From the NCBI RefSeq assembly GCF_013761245.1, contig NZ_JACDUT010000003.1, positions 278,654-342,653 on the forward strand: a stretch of DNA of 64,000 nt, in the 5' to 3' direction. Position numbers and translations under genes: made by a program. This document shows, in pieces, positions 17,315 to 26,491 of this stretch. This DNA is from Thermaerobacillus caldiproteolyticus (GTDB lineage: Bacteria > Bacillota > Bacilli > Bacillales > Anoxybacillaceae). Under the pieces are notes generated by a model. The model was not told where the DNA came from. It ran no database searches and was given only the letters and a program-made list of their open reading frames with translations. Each line of letters starts with the position of its first letter. Positions within the stretch are counted from its first letter, which is position 1.

Positions 17315-19047
17315 GTGCTCATCTCCTTCTTTTTATAGGAAATGAACGCGAATAAGAACGCAATAAAGAACACTAATGAATTGGAGTACAAATAGCGGAA
17401 ATCTTGGGCCGGTAAAGCAATTAACACGGTTCCTGTATTCAAAAGAACGATAAGTGGTACTAGCCAAGCCTTCCAGTCATTCCGCAAAAATGCGACAAAT
17501 GTAAATAAAAGAATCAAAAATGTATATGTCGCTGGCCGCCAAATTAACGGCTTTAATGTCGTATCAGAGATAGTTAAGTATTTTTTTACTGCTATTGTCA
17601 GCGGATCAAAAATAATTTGGTTTTTCAGTCCAAATTTGTTCCCATAAAAAATGTTTGTTACAAACGTTGATGTGTAGCCATCAGCAGGCTGATTCATTTG
17701 CCAAACGAGAGATGTTTGCTTCAGCAACGCTTGTGTAGATAATTTTGGATTTTGCAAACAAATATCCCACCATGTATGCAAGTAGTTGGAAAGATTGTTA
17801 GGAAAAATCGCCTTTCGATTATATTGCTTGGAAAACTTAATGGGATCTGTCACATATGGATTATAATTTTTTTTCCACAAGGATAAAGGTAAAATTTGAT
17901 TTAAATAATCTGCTTGCTCGTCGGTGATGTTTCCGTCATAGGCGATTACGCGAGCGAGCTGTTGCGTTGGAATACTTAATGCTTCGTTCGGATCAGAAGG
18001 AACGACTTTAAGGTAGTCAAACAGAGGCCCTGTTACTGCATAATGGGCAGCGATGATAAAAGAAATAGCGAACAGCCACTGCTTCCATGTTTGGCGGAAT
18101 GCGACAAGCAAGACGATGAGCATGGCTAAACAAACGACAAAGCCATTATGACGGAAAAAGACGACTCCTAAAGCCACTATGATAAAAAAGGCAAGGTGGC
18201 TATTGTTTTTAATCCATTTTCCATTTGTAATGACAAGATTAAAGACAATTGTAGTAAACAGTAAGAGAAATGTGCTATACAAAATATCTTTCCAAATCGT
18301 TACAGAGTAGATACCGTTAATTGGACTTAAAGCAAACGCAAATGACACGACCCAAATGATTGTTTTGTTAGCTCCGGCTTTTTCAAATTGATATAAGCAG
18401 TAGCCGACAGTGAGAGACATGATAATAATTTGTGATATACCGATAGCGGCAGGCGAATCCCATAATGTTGTTACTAACATAATAAATAATGTGTACATGA
18501 CAGGATGCCAATCATTAAAATGTCCGGTGTGGGCTTGTTCCCATTGATATATTGAATCTGCCGTCATTGTTCCGGGGAAAAAAGCTAATAAATATAATCC
18601 CCATATCATTAAAGAAGGTAACGCGTATTTGAGTATGTTCCATTTACTGATCGAATGAGATATTTTGTCCATCTCCATGTTTAACAGAGATAAAATGATC
18701 CATAACACGATAAAGCAGATTGTCAAATATGTGCCAATATACACATATGCTCGAGTCAGTAATGAATTATCTAACAAATACAGCTGTTCACCTTTTAGGC
18801 TAAGTACTGCTAATAATGAAAATAATAGTGTGAAACCAATGGTTAAATGCCGTTTCCATTTAGGAAAATTTTTTAAGATGCTTATTGATTGGAAAACCTG
18901 ATTATAACAAAAAGTTAATAAAGCGATAATGAGCAGTATTACTAACCATGAAGCATCGCGAATCGGCGTGAAAAAAAAGATGACAGCAACACCGCTGAGC
19001 AAGGCAGTTATTACGCTGCCTAAGTAGCGATTAAGAGATGTAGTCAT
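17311..19047 (-). CDS. Polytopic GT-C-like membrane glycosyltransferase
   Basis: 578 residues with roughly a dozen hydrophobic helices and an extracytoplasmic acidic motif after an early helix pair (PGTMTADSIYQWEQA ... HPVMYTLF). That motif is characteristic of polyprenyl-phosphate-sugar dependent GT-C proteins of the DUF6020/YfhO-like kind. It would transfer a sugar from undecaprenyl phosphate to a wall polymer or lipoteichoic acid on the outer face. It overlaps the upstream GT2 gene by 17 bases and the downstream SMR gene by four, so all four genes form one coupled operon. The acceptor is unknown. Confidence 0.78.
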   Translation of the reverse strand: MTTSLNRYLGSVITALLSGVAVIFFFTPIRDASWLVILLIIALLTFCYNQVFQSISILKNFPKWKRHLTIGFTLLFSLLAVLSLKGEQLYLLDNSLLTRAYVYIGTYLTICFIVLWIILSLLNMEMDKISHSISKWNILKYALPSLMIWGLYLLAFFPGTMTADSIYQWEQAHTGHFNDWHPVMYTLFIMLVTTLWDSPAAIGISQIIIMSLTVGYCLYQFEKAGANKTIIWVVSFAFALSPINGIYSVTIWKDILYSTFLLLFTTIVFNLVITNGKWIKNNSHLAFFIIVALGVVFFRHNGFVVCLAMLIVLLVAFRQTWKQWLFAISFIIAAHYAVTGPLFDYLKVVPSDPNEALSIPTQQLARVIAYDGNITDEQADYLNQILPLSLWKKNYNPYVTDPIKFSKQYNRKAIFPNNLSNYLHTWWDICLQNPKLSTQALLKQTSLVWQMNQPADGYTSTFVTNIFYGNKFGLKNQIIFDPLTIAVKKYLTISDTTLKPLIWRPATYTFLILLFTFVAFLRNDWKAWLVPLIVLLNTGTVLIALPAQDFRYLYSNSLVFFIAFLFAFISYKKKEMST

Positions 19048-19981
19048 TTTTTTCCCTCCGCATTTGCTTATAAATTTGGTTAAGCTCTAACTCATATTGT
19101 TTTCGTTGCGCAGATGCCACTGTGTCTAAAATCAGTCCACATGCAAAAGATAACAGTGCAAAAATCATAAGTCCAACAGCTAAAATTGCGGATGGGACAC
19201 GGGTAATGAAGTTTGTTTGGATAAATTCAACGATAACTGGAATTCCCACTGCCAATCCAAGAATGAAAAATAATGCTGACCAAAGCGAAAAGAATAAGAA
19301 CGGCTTATAGTCTTTAAACAAGGTGAAAATCATTTTTAGCACTTTCCAGCCATCGGAGAACGTATTGAGCTTAGACTCACTACCTTCCGGCCGATCCCGA
19401 TAATCAATCGGAACTTCTTTAATAAGGAATTTTTTATCGAGTGCATGAATGCTCATTTCTGTTTCAATTTCAAATCCCGGGCTCATGACTGGCATCGATT
19501 TGACAAACCATTTATCGAATGCCCGATATCCTGTCATGATATCTTTAATGTCGCTTTTATATAAAAAATTAATTAAGTTTTTAACCAAGTTGTTTCCAAA
19601 ATTATGAAATGGTCGCTTGTTTTCTTGAAAATACGTTCCATTCGATAATCGGTCGCCAATGACCATATTGGCTTCTCCATTTTGAATCGGTTCGATTAGC
19701 TGGTGAACAAACTCAGCTGGGTATGTATCGTCACCATCTACCATGACATAAATATCTGCTTCGATTTCGCGAAACATGGAACGAACGACATTTCCTTTTC
19801 CTTGGCGAGTTTCTTTGCGCACGATGGCCCCATGTTCAGCAGCAATTTCCGATGTACGATCTTTGGAATTATTGTCATATACATAAATATCTGCATGTGG
19901 TAATTCACGCTTAAAATCGCTTACCACTTTTCCGATCGTTTTTTCTTCGTTGTAACATGGAATTAGTACGGCGATTTTCAA
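19031..19981 (-). CDS. GtrB/DPM1-like undecaprenyl-phosphate glycosyltransferase
   Basis: 316 residues. The N-terminal GT2 domain has IPCYNEEKTIGKVV, the DGDDTYP nucleotide-sugar motif and a YRAFDKWFVKS segment. Two C-terminal membrane helices (about 235-300) and a coiled tail follow. This is the layout of GtrB, CsbB and YkcC proteins, which load a sugar from a UDP donor onto undecaprenyl phosphate. The start is TTG with AAAGGAG upstream. It is the first gene of the four-gene module and would supply the lipid-linked donor that the SMR pair flips and the GT-C protein uses. UDP-glucose from gtaB nearby is one possible donor. Confidence 0.88.
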   Translation of the reverse strand: MKIAVLIPCYNEEKTIGKVVSDFKRELPHADIYVYDNNSKDRTSEIAAEHGAIVRKETRQGKGNVVRSMFREIEADIYVMVDGDDTYPAEFVHQLIEPIQNGEANMVIGDRLSNGTYFQENKRPFHNFGNNLVKNLINFLYKSDIKDIMTGYRAFDKWFVKSMPVMSPGFEIETEMSIHALDKKFLIKEVPIDYRDRPEGSESKLNTFSDGWKVLKMIFTLFKDYKPFLFFSLWSALFFILGLAVGIPVIVEFIQTNFITRVPSAILAVGLMIFALLSFACGLILDTVASAQRKQYELELNQIYKQMRREKNDYIS

Positions 19982-20089
19982 CGATTTTCACTCCTTTACG
20001 TTTATGTTCCTTCATTTATGTTATCCGATGAATGTACGGAAAAATATTTTGTCAAGCGGCATCGGACAAGAACTACAAGGGCAAGCATA

Positions 20090-21307
20090 TCACTTTTCCG
20101 CTATTTTTTCTACTGCTGGATGAACATTGGTCCTAAAAAAGCCCGCTATGATGAGTGATAATATCTCTTTTTTCGACAAATAACGCAAATCGGCTCGTTG
20201 TATTTTTTTCAGTTCTAAAGGTTTGGCAACAAGCATATTTTCCTTTATCGATGAAGGAGGATTACTAATCACCCAGTCGTGGTCATGCAATCCAGTGATG
20301 ACTTCTTGTTGTAATCCGTTGGAAAGACCAAGCTCTACTTCGCGTTTTTTTACTTTGCCTTTGGAAATCGTATACACGATCGGCTTCTTCTCTTTCTGAA
20401 CAATCGATTTTTTCGGAATGGATAATGCGTTTTTGCTTTCTTTTAAAATGACAGAAAGAGATACATGTGAACCGTAAGGAAGTGACTGTTCATCATTTTC
20501 TAGACGCACATAAAACGGATAACGACTTTCTTTACTATCAAGGGATGGCGCATGAATAGGTATTTTGCCAATTTCTATAACATTACCCATATATTTGTGG
20601 TCATGCTGTCCAAATGGAGATATTTTTACTTGTTGTCCTTCTTTTATTTTTGTCAAATCCATTTCAGACAGTGTACCTTCAATGAGATAAGGAGGGCTGA
20701 TGATAGAAATAAAAGGATGCTGCCCTTTAAGTTCCACTTTCTCTACAATGCCGGTAATAGGACTTTTTATTAATTGTTTTTCCTTTTGTTTTTCTAAATA
20801 GACTTTTTGATTGGATACATTATTGATTTTCGTTTCTATGGCCCTTTTTTCTGACTGTAGCTGTTGCAATATCATCGTGTTAATTCCTTCTTGCTGTTCG
20901 GCCATTTGATTGTCTGTTTCAACATGTTGGATAGATTGTTCAATGTCTTCCAGTTGTTGTTGGAGGTAGGTCATCTCATGTTCAAGTTGTTCTATTTGTT
21001 CGTTGATTTGATTGCTCTTCTGTACAAGCAACGGAGTTCCTGCTTGTACTTCTTGACCGCTCCTTACAAGGATTTTGTCAATCGTTTCAAGATCAGAAGG
21101 GATGAATACTTTTTCGATATATGGAGTTGTGACGACTCCTTTAGTAGGAAAAAATAATTGAAAATTACTCTTTTTTACTGGCACAATCGAGCGCGTAATC
21201 ATCGTTCGATGTGATGGTTCTTCTTTTGTATATAAAAGGTATGTATTTATGCTGATCAATACGATACAAATCGCTATGACGTTGTACAGAATCCATTTTT
21301 TATACAT
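20090..21307 (-). CDS. YknX-like membrane fusion protein (HlyD family)
   Basis: 405 residues: an N-terminal membrane anchor (8-27), a split lipoyl/barrel domain (VRSGQEVQAGTPLL ... KSPITGIVEKV), a coiled coil between the halves (about 105-170), a beta-barrel and a membrane-proximal domain. Such proteins link membrane transporters to the wall side. Upstream is a Yip1-family gene, the same pairing as B. subtilis yknW-yknX. The ABC transporter genes (yknY, yknZ) that normally follow are not present; the next gene belongs to the glycosylation module. ATG has AGGAGG upstream. Confidence 0.8.
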   Translation of the reverse strand: MYKKWILYNVIAICIVLISINTYLLYTKEEPSHRTMITRSIVPVKKSNFQLFFPTKGVVTTPYIEKVFIPSDLETIDKILVRSGQEVQAGTPLLVQKSNQINEQIEQLEHEMTYLQQQLEDIEQSIQHVETDNQMAEQQEGINTMILQQLQSEKRAIETKINNVSNQKVYLEKQKEKQLIKSPITGIVEKVELKGQHPFISIISPPYLIEGTLSEMDLTKIKEGQQVKISPFGQHDHKYMGNVIEIGKIPIHAPSLDSKESRYPFYVRLENDEQSLPYGSHVSLSVILKESKNALSIPKKSIVQKEKKPIVYTISKGKVKKREVELGLSNGLQQEVITGLHDHDWVISNPPSSIKENMLVAKPLELKKIQRADLRYLSKKEILSLIIAGFFRTNVHPAVEKIAEK

Positions 21308-21346
21308 GAGACATCCTCCTTTGTTTGTCAGAGAGCGTTGATTTCT

Positions 21347-22003
21347 TCACTGCTGGATCATAAAGAAAATGAGCGAAGAAATAAGATTGATGAATAAATG
21401 AACCGCTAGCACGATCACTGAAACGATTCGTGACGATAGGGAGGAACAAATCCGCAACGCAATGATTTGAATGACCGCACTCCAAGCAAAAAAGATCGTA
21501 ATTGAATTCATAAAATGGATGAAGAAAGGATGATTAGAAGCAAGTTGGGCGATTACTCCAAGTCCGAATGGAGAAGAATAGGCATTGGCACCAGTAAGCA
21601 AACGAAATATAAGGAATAACACTTTTTCTATGATATCCAAAAACATGACATAGAGTTCAATAGTAATAATTTTATAAAACTCTACTTTTCCCCTTAATAT
21701 AAGCCAGATCAGTAACGAAGCGATGTACATGGACAGCATAGGTGCAGCTATTCCATTTCCGATAGAGCCTATAGCGAAAATGAGCTTCATCGTTTCGATA
21801 CGATCATCAGATACTTTCCCAATCAAGGTTGTGAACATTTCAGTATCTAGTCCCATGTATATACCAAGTCCAGAAAGGAAGGCGCTAAAAACAGCAAGAA
21901 TGATCACTCGTCCAAAAAATCCAGTTACATCTTCAGACTCATGTAATTGAGTAAAGGTTGTATATGGTTGACGTATCCCATGCCATAGTCGTACTTGAAA
22001 CAT
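21347..22003 (-). CDS. Yip1-family membrane protein (YknW-like)
   Basis: 218 residues with five or six hydrophobic segments and the YIP1 pattern; no enzymatic motif. The ATG at MFQVRLWHG was chosen since GGAGGAG lies just upstream, and the ATG five codons earlier overlaps that site. In B. subtilis YknW is encoded before YknX and contributes to assembly of the YknWXYZ transporter that protects against the SdpC toxin. Here only the W and X counterparts are present. A TTCGACA heptamer (Spo0A box orientation) lies upstream at 22086-22092. Confidence 0.75.
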   Translation of the reverse strand: MFQVRLWHGIRQPYTTFTQLHESEDVTGFFGRVIILAVFSAFLSGLGIYMGLDTEMFTTLIGKVSDDRIETMKLIFAIGSIGNGIAAPMLSMYIASLLIWLILRGKVEFYKIITIELYVMFLDIIEKVLFLIFRLLTGANAYSSPFGLGVIAQLASNHPFFIHFMNSITIFFAWSAVIQIIALRICSSLSSRIVSVIVLAVHLFINLISSLIFFMIQQ

Positions 22004-22157
22004 GTCCGGCTCCTCCATTAGCTAAATTTTGTATGTACGCACTTATAACATTTTAACGTAATAGTTTACAATTTTAAACAGGCATTTCGACAATAGATTG
22101 ATACATGTTAAAAATTACTTGTGTTACGATGAGATGGTTGGTTGTTAAAATAGAAAA

Positions 22158-22224
22158 GAACCAATCGAGGTTCGACAATGATTGTTATTAGCTGCCTCTC
22201 TTATGAGAAGGCAGCTCTTTTTTA
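22158..22224 (+). promoter_or_regulatory. Leader with intrinsic terminator before SLH subtilase (possible attenuator)
   Basis: A small hairpin (GAACC-N6-GGTTC, 22158-22173) is followed by a complete intrinsic terminator: AGCTGCCT at 22190-22197, AGGCAGCT at 22209-22216, then CTTTTTT. No plus-strand gene lies upstream for several kilobases, so this terminator should act on a leader of the protease gene or end a short RNA. No known riboswitch class is recognised. Confidence 0.5.
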
Positions 22225-22289
22225 TCAATAGATTAGCAACTTTTGATATACTGAGTTTAAAAGCGGTAAAAGAAAAGAGGGAAAAAACA

Positions 22290-24605
22290 ATGAAACGATT
22301 GCAACCTATTGTTTTCGTTTTACTAGTTAGTTTTTTTCTTTTTCATCCAAACGATGCGCATGGGCAATCCCTTTCTGAATGGTTAATTTATTTCGATGAC
22401 GAAGCGGACTATTCACAGTTTATCAAACATTACACCGGAAGAGTGGAGGATCAAGAAAGAGTGGAAGACCAGGCAGACGGCTGGGTTGTAAAAGCTCTTT
22501 TTAGTAAAGATGAAATTGAAACCATTAAACAGTCATCTATCGTATCGAGAGTGGAGCCGAATTATAAAAAAAGACTAGCTTCCTTTATTCGTTTTAATGA
22601 CCCTCTTTTTTCGCAACAATGGGGAATTCAAAAAGTTGATGTAGCTTCAATAATGGATCAATTTCACGACCAAAACCTCCTATATGGAAAGCAGATCGCC
22701 ATTAATCATGAAACATTGACATATGAAGGACAACCTTTACATGCCTCTAACGTTTTCATTTTATCAGAAGATGGCATGAAACTGTCTCGATTATCGGTTG
22801 AATTGGACCATGCTGAAGGAGCATGGACATTAGACATAGTAGATGAACAAGGAGAGAGGATAGCTGCGAACACAGGATATTTGCCAAAATTAGATGTGCT
22901 GATTCCCAAAAATAAGGTATACAAAAAACTGCAAGTTGTTATTAAAGCAGACGGATGGACACAAATTCCTGTGATTAAGAACATAACAGCTGTAAACCAT
23001 GTATTAGTTGCAGTAGTTGATACGGGAGCCTCCTTACATAAAGATTTTTGTGGGAATGTTCTCCATAGTTTAGGCAAAGATTATGTAGATGGGGAAGGAA
23101 TCGCTATTGATGAAAATGGGCACGGAACTCATGTGACGGGTATTATTTCCGCTTGTCCGAACAATGGCGAAGGAATCGCAGGGGTAACCGGATTTGCCCC
23201 TGTTGATGTCATTCCTCTCAAAGTACTCGACGGTCAAGGCACTGGCAGCGATTTTGAAATTGCACAGGCAGTAAATGATGCGGTAACGTTTGGAGCGGAT
23301 GTCATTAATTTGAGCTTAGCGGGAAAAGGAAAAACACTCGTTTTAGAGAGTGCTATTCAAAACGCCCTTCATCATCATGTCGCAGTAGTTGCTGCCGCAG
23401 GCAATTGGGGCACATTGTTACAGGATGTCTATCCTGCTTCATATCCGGGTGTCATTACTGTTGCTGCCATCAATGAAAATAATGAAATGATGCCTTATTC
23501 TGACTATGGATGGAAAATTGATTTAAGTGCTCCTGGGGCGAATATTATGAGTACGTATTTGAACGACAGCTATCAGTCTTTGAGCGGTACTTCAATGGCA
23601 ACACCATTTGTGACAAGTGCTGTTGCTCTTTTGAAAGCAGCTCATCCTGAACTAGATGTCATTCAAATTCGAAAACGATTGTTTCAGTCAGCATTAGATA
23701 TTCGAGAAAAAGGGTATGATATATATTCTGGTCACGGTGTTGTTCAAATTGCTAAGGCTTTTCAATTGCCTTTCAGTGAAGCTATTGATTGGCTGACCAT
23801 TAAAGACAATCAACCGGTTGATACATCTCAACCGCAGCTGCTCGGTGTATCAAATGGGTTAATTGGAAAAGACATATACATTTTCATCGAGGATCAGTTT
23901 ATTTTGAAAAGAAAAATAGACAGTGATTGGTTGTCCGTTGCATTATCTACGATTTCATCGGTGAGAAATGAGAAGAAGTTGACAGTAGTTTGTGCAGACG
24001 AAACAGGGAAAATTGTCGCGGCGGATGAGCGATGGATGAATCCCCCATCGACCTCACCTGCTTCTTTCTCCGATGTTCCGACAACGTTTTGGGCATATCG
24101 GGAAATTCAGCAGGCATACAGTCAAAAATTGATTAACGGATTTGCCGACAACACATTTCGCCCCAATCAATATTTAACGCGCCGGCACGCGGTAATGATG
24201 ATGAACCGATTGTTTCATTGGCCGTTTCAACAAATCCGTTCTCCGTTTACCGATACTCCTTTGACATTAGGGGGAGCTTTGCCGATCTATTCAGCGTACG
24301 ATCAACAAATCATTAAAGGTTATAACAACGGTAAATTTTATCCGGAGAACTTTGTGACCCGCGCCCAAATGGCGGTGATGTTAGCAAGAGCTTTAAAACT
24401 TAGCGAGAATTCTTTTAGCGGAACACCTTATTCGTTTAAAGATCTCTCGGATTCTGGCCACTTTGCCTATTATGCCGTTCAGCAGCTTGCTAGTAAGGGC
24501 ATTATTACAAAACAGGAATATTTTCGTCCAAATGAATTTCTTACCCGTGCGCAGTTTGCAGCAATGATGGTGAGAACATATGAGTACATTTCTAAAAACT
24601 CTTAA
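22290..24605 (+). CDS. SLH-anchored subtilisin-like serine protease
   Basis: 771 residues from ATG 22290, chosen for the signal peptide (MKRLQPIVF onwards) that it starts. After an I9-like propeptide (about 30-95) comes an S8 peptidase with Asp244 (VVDTG), His278 (NGHGTHV) and Ser435 (SGTSMATP). Between the NDPLFSQQWG motif (residue 103) and the catalytic Asp lies an insertion of roughly 100 residues with beta-sandwich character, much longer than usual. Three SLH domains (about 590-771) hold the enzyme at the wall. It probably processes surface proteins or feeds on extracellular protein. A possible attenuator precedes it. Confidence 0.88.
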   Translation: MKRLQPIVFVLLVSFFLFHPNDAHGQSLSEWLIYFDDEADYSQFIKHYTGRVEDQERVEDQADGWVVKALFSKDEIETIKQSSIVSRVEPNYKKRLASFIRFNDPLFSQQWGIQKVDVASIMDQFHDQNLLYGKQIAINHETLTYEGQPLHASNVFILSEDGMKLSRLSVELDHAEGAWTLDIVDEQGERIAANTGYLPKLDVLIPKNKVYKKLQVVIKADGWTQIPVIKNITAVNHVLVAVVDTGASLHKDFCGNVLHSLGKDYVDGEGIAIDENGHGTHVTGIISACPNNGEGIAGVTGFAPVDVIPLKVLDGQGTGSDFEIAQAVNDAVTFGADVINLSLAGKGKTLVLESAIQNALHHHVAVVAAAGNWGTLLQDVYPASYPGVITVAAINENNEMMPYSDYGWKIDLSAPGANIMSTYLNDSYQSLSGTSMATPFVTSAVALLKAAHPELDVIQIRKRLFQSALDIREKGYDIYSGHGVVQIAKAFQLPFSEAIDWLTIKDNQPVDTSQPQLLGVSNGLIGKDIYIFIEDQFILKRKIDSDWLSVALSTISSVRNEKKLTVVCADETGKIVAADERWMNPPSTSPASFSDVPTTFWAYREIQQAYSQKLINGFADNTFRPNQYLTRRHAVMMMNRLFHWPFQQIRSPFTDTPLTLGGALPIYSAYDQQIIKGYNNGKFYPENFVTRAQMAVMLARALKLSENSFSGTPYSFKDLSDSGHFAYYAVQQLASKGIITKQEYFRPNEFLTRAQFAAMMVRTYEYISKNS

Positions 24606-24606
24606 G

Positions 24607-24638
24607 GGCTGTCCTAAGTCACTAGGATAGCCTTTTTA
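24607..24638 (+). terminator. Terminator after SLH subtilase
   Basis: GGCTGTCCTA/TAGGATAGCC stem followed by TTTTTA. Confidence 0.8.
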
Positions 24639-24648
24639 TATTGTATTT

Positions 24649-24687
24649 TTCGACACGATAATGCTCAATGGTTCAATAATTGTCGAA
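24649..24687 (+). promoter_or_regulatory. Inverted pair of Spo0A-box-like heptamers before amidase gene
   Basis: TTCGACA at 24649 and TGTCGAA at 24681, both perfect, about 110-150 bases before the amidase start. Spacing is wide, so binding is only a possibility. Confidence 0.35.
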
Positions 24688-24797
24688 TAAGGGTTGCGAT
24701 TTTGTAGATAGTTTCATAGAATGAAATAGTGGATTGTGGAAAAATGTAGTTAAATGTCTGAATTTTGGATGTAACGAAATATAGAAGGGAGAGGGTC

Positions 24798-26315
24798 TTG
24801 TTGCGACTGTTATGTTCATTTCTTGTTGTTTTAACTCTTCTTTTTCCATCTTCTCTTGCTGCTTACGCGGAAGAAAAACAATCTTTATCGTCCTCTGATG
24901 AAGGTTTGTTAGAAATTCGAGATTTTAACCAATCACCACCTTTTGCGGATGGATCAACCTCTACCACTTTTACCATTTCCTCATCTAATGGAACGATTTT
25001 TTCTGATGTGCCTACTGATCATTGGGCGAAAAGTGAAATCGAATTTTTATATCAACGTTCCATTATTCAAGGATATACAGTAAACAACGGTCTACAGTTT
25101 CGCCCAAATGCGCGTGTTACACGGGCTCAAGCGGCAAAAATGTTGATGAAAGCATTAGGAGAGAAAGAGCAGCCGATATCCCGTGCACGATTTAAAGATA
25201 TTCCTTCTGATCATTGGGCGGCGGGATGGATTGAGCGCGCTGTCGAAAAGGGAATATTTCAAGGATACGAAGACGGCACTTTCCGTCCAGATGATCCATT
25301 AAAGCGTTCACAGATGAGCAAAGTTATTGCGATTGCATTTCAATTGCCTGCTCCTCCTTCAACAGCAAGCAAGGTTGCATTTACTGATGTTAGTTCGAAC
25401 TACTGGGCTTATCCATATATTTCTAAGTTATATTATCATGGGATTTCGAATGGAAATCAAAACAAATTTATGCCTGAATCATATATATCAAGAGATCAAT
25501 TTTCTGCGTTTTTAGCGAGGGCAATGAATGAAGATTTCCGTCTTCCTGTTAATAGTTCAGTTATCGCTACAGGGAAGGTCACTGCTCAATCGTTAAATGT
25601 TCGTTCAGCAGGAAATGCCAATGCTTCGATTGTTGGGAAACTCAATTACGGGGCAGTTGTGAATGTATATGAAATCAACGGCTACTGGGCAAAAATCTCG
25701 TATGGGAAAATCAACGGGTACGTACATAAGTCATATCTTAAATTAAAGAATGTTAACGGAAATCCGTTGCAGGGCCGCATTATTACTGTCGATGCAGGCC
25801 ACGGCGGAACAGATTCTGGTGCTATCGGTAACGGAGCGTATGAGAAAAACATTGTCTTATCTGTTGCGAAGAAATTGCAGCAAAAATTAGAAAAAGCAGG
25901 CGCCAAAGTTATTATGACGCGGGCCAATGATACATATAAAACCTTGGAGGAACGAGTACAGATTGCTAAGAACAATTATGCAGAACTATTTGTTAGCATT
26001 CATGTGAACTCAGCTAGCGCATCGGCTAATGGTTCGGAAACGTACTACGATACATCGACGAATCCAAATGGATATGAGAGTTATTTATTAGCAAAAGAAA
26101 TCCAACAGCAATTAGTGAAAAATGCCAATATGTTGGATCGCGGTGTTAAAGATAATAACTTTTATGTCATTCGCTATAATACCGTACCTAGTGTTCTTGT
26201 GGAACTTGGGTTTATTACTAACAAAAGCGATGTTCAAAAGTTAACTTCTGATGAATATCAAAATATTTTTGCTGAATCGATTTATAACGGTATTGTGCAA
26301 TATTACAATAAGTAA
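24798..26315 (+). CDS. SLH-anchored N-acetylmuramoyl-L-alanine amidase (Amidase_3)
   Basis: 505 residues from a TTG start preceded by AAGGGAGAGG; another TTG follows directly. Signal peptide, three SLH domains (about 60-240), one SH3_3 domain (about 255-315) and a zinc amidase domain (about 325-505). Zinc and catalytic residues are His335 (DAGHGG), Glu349 (YEKN), His402 (SIHVNS) and Glu469 (LVELGF), all present. It cuts the bond between muramic acid and the stem peptide. SLH anchoring, instead of the usual repeat-only targeting, fits the csaB operon directly downstream. Spo0A-like boxes lie upstream. Confidence 0.93.
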   Translation: MLRLLCSFLVVLTLLFPSSLAAYAEEKQSLSSSDEGLLEIRDFNQSPPFADGSTSTTFTISSSNGTIFSDVPTDHWAKSEIEFLYQRSIIQGYTVNNGLQFRPNARVTRAQAAKMLMKALGEKEQPISRARFKDIPSDHWAAGWIERAVEKGIFQGYEDGTFRPDDPLKRSQMSKVIAIAFQLPAPPSTASKVAFTDVSSNYWAYPYISKLYYHGISNGNQNKFMPESYISRDQFSAFLARAMNEDFRLPVNSSVIATGKVTAQSLNVRSAGNANASIVGKLNYGAVVNVYEINGYWAKISYGKINGYVHKSYLKLKNVNGNPLQGRIITVDAGHGGTDSGAIGNGAYEKNIVLSVAKKLQQKLEKAGAKVIMTRANDTYKTLEERVQIAKNNYAELFVSIHVNSASASANGSETYYDTSTNPNGYESYLLAKEIQQQLVKNANMLDRGVKDNNFYVIRYNTVPSVLVELGFITNKSDVQKLTSDEYQNIFAESIYNGIVQYYNK

Positions 26316-26317
26316 GG

Positions 26318-26364
26318 AAAATGAAGGGCGCCCTAGCAAAAGGGCAAACATCCCTTCATTTTTC
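26318..26364 (+). terminator. Terminator after amidase
   Basis: AAATGAAGGG paired with CCCTTCATTT, an inner GCCCT/AGGGC helix, then T residues. Confidence 0.75.
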
Positions 26365-26388
26365 ATTATGTAAAAAAATTGCTATAAT
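26361..26388 (+). promoter_or_regulatory. Promoter 1 of the csaB operon
   Basis: TTTCAT, 16 bases, TATAAT. Confidence 0.4.
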
Positions 26389-26406
26389 GTAATGGATAAA
26401 AGTGCT

Positions 26407-26434
26407 TTTACCTTGAGAGAAACAATAGTATAAT
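26407..26434 (+). promoter_or_regulatory. Promoter 2 of the csaB operon
   Basis: TTTACC, 16 bases, TATAAT, 57 bases before the csaB start. A TTCGACA heptamer lies between it and the start (26460-26466). Confidence 0.45.
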
Positions 26435-26491
26435 GTAAAAGTTGAGGAAAGCAACATTTTTCGACAACCATTTATAAAAAGGTGTTTCTTT

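Noticed and set aside
19982..20089. TTGACA upstream of the GtrB-like gene as a sigma-A -35
   Set aside because: No -10 at an acceptable distance.
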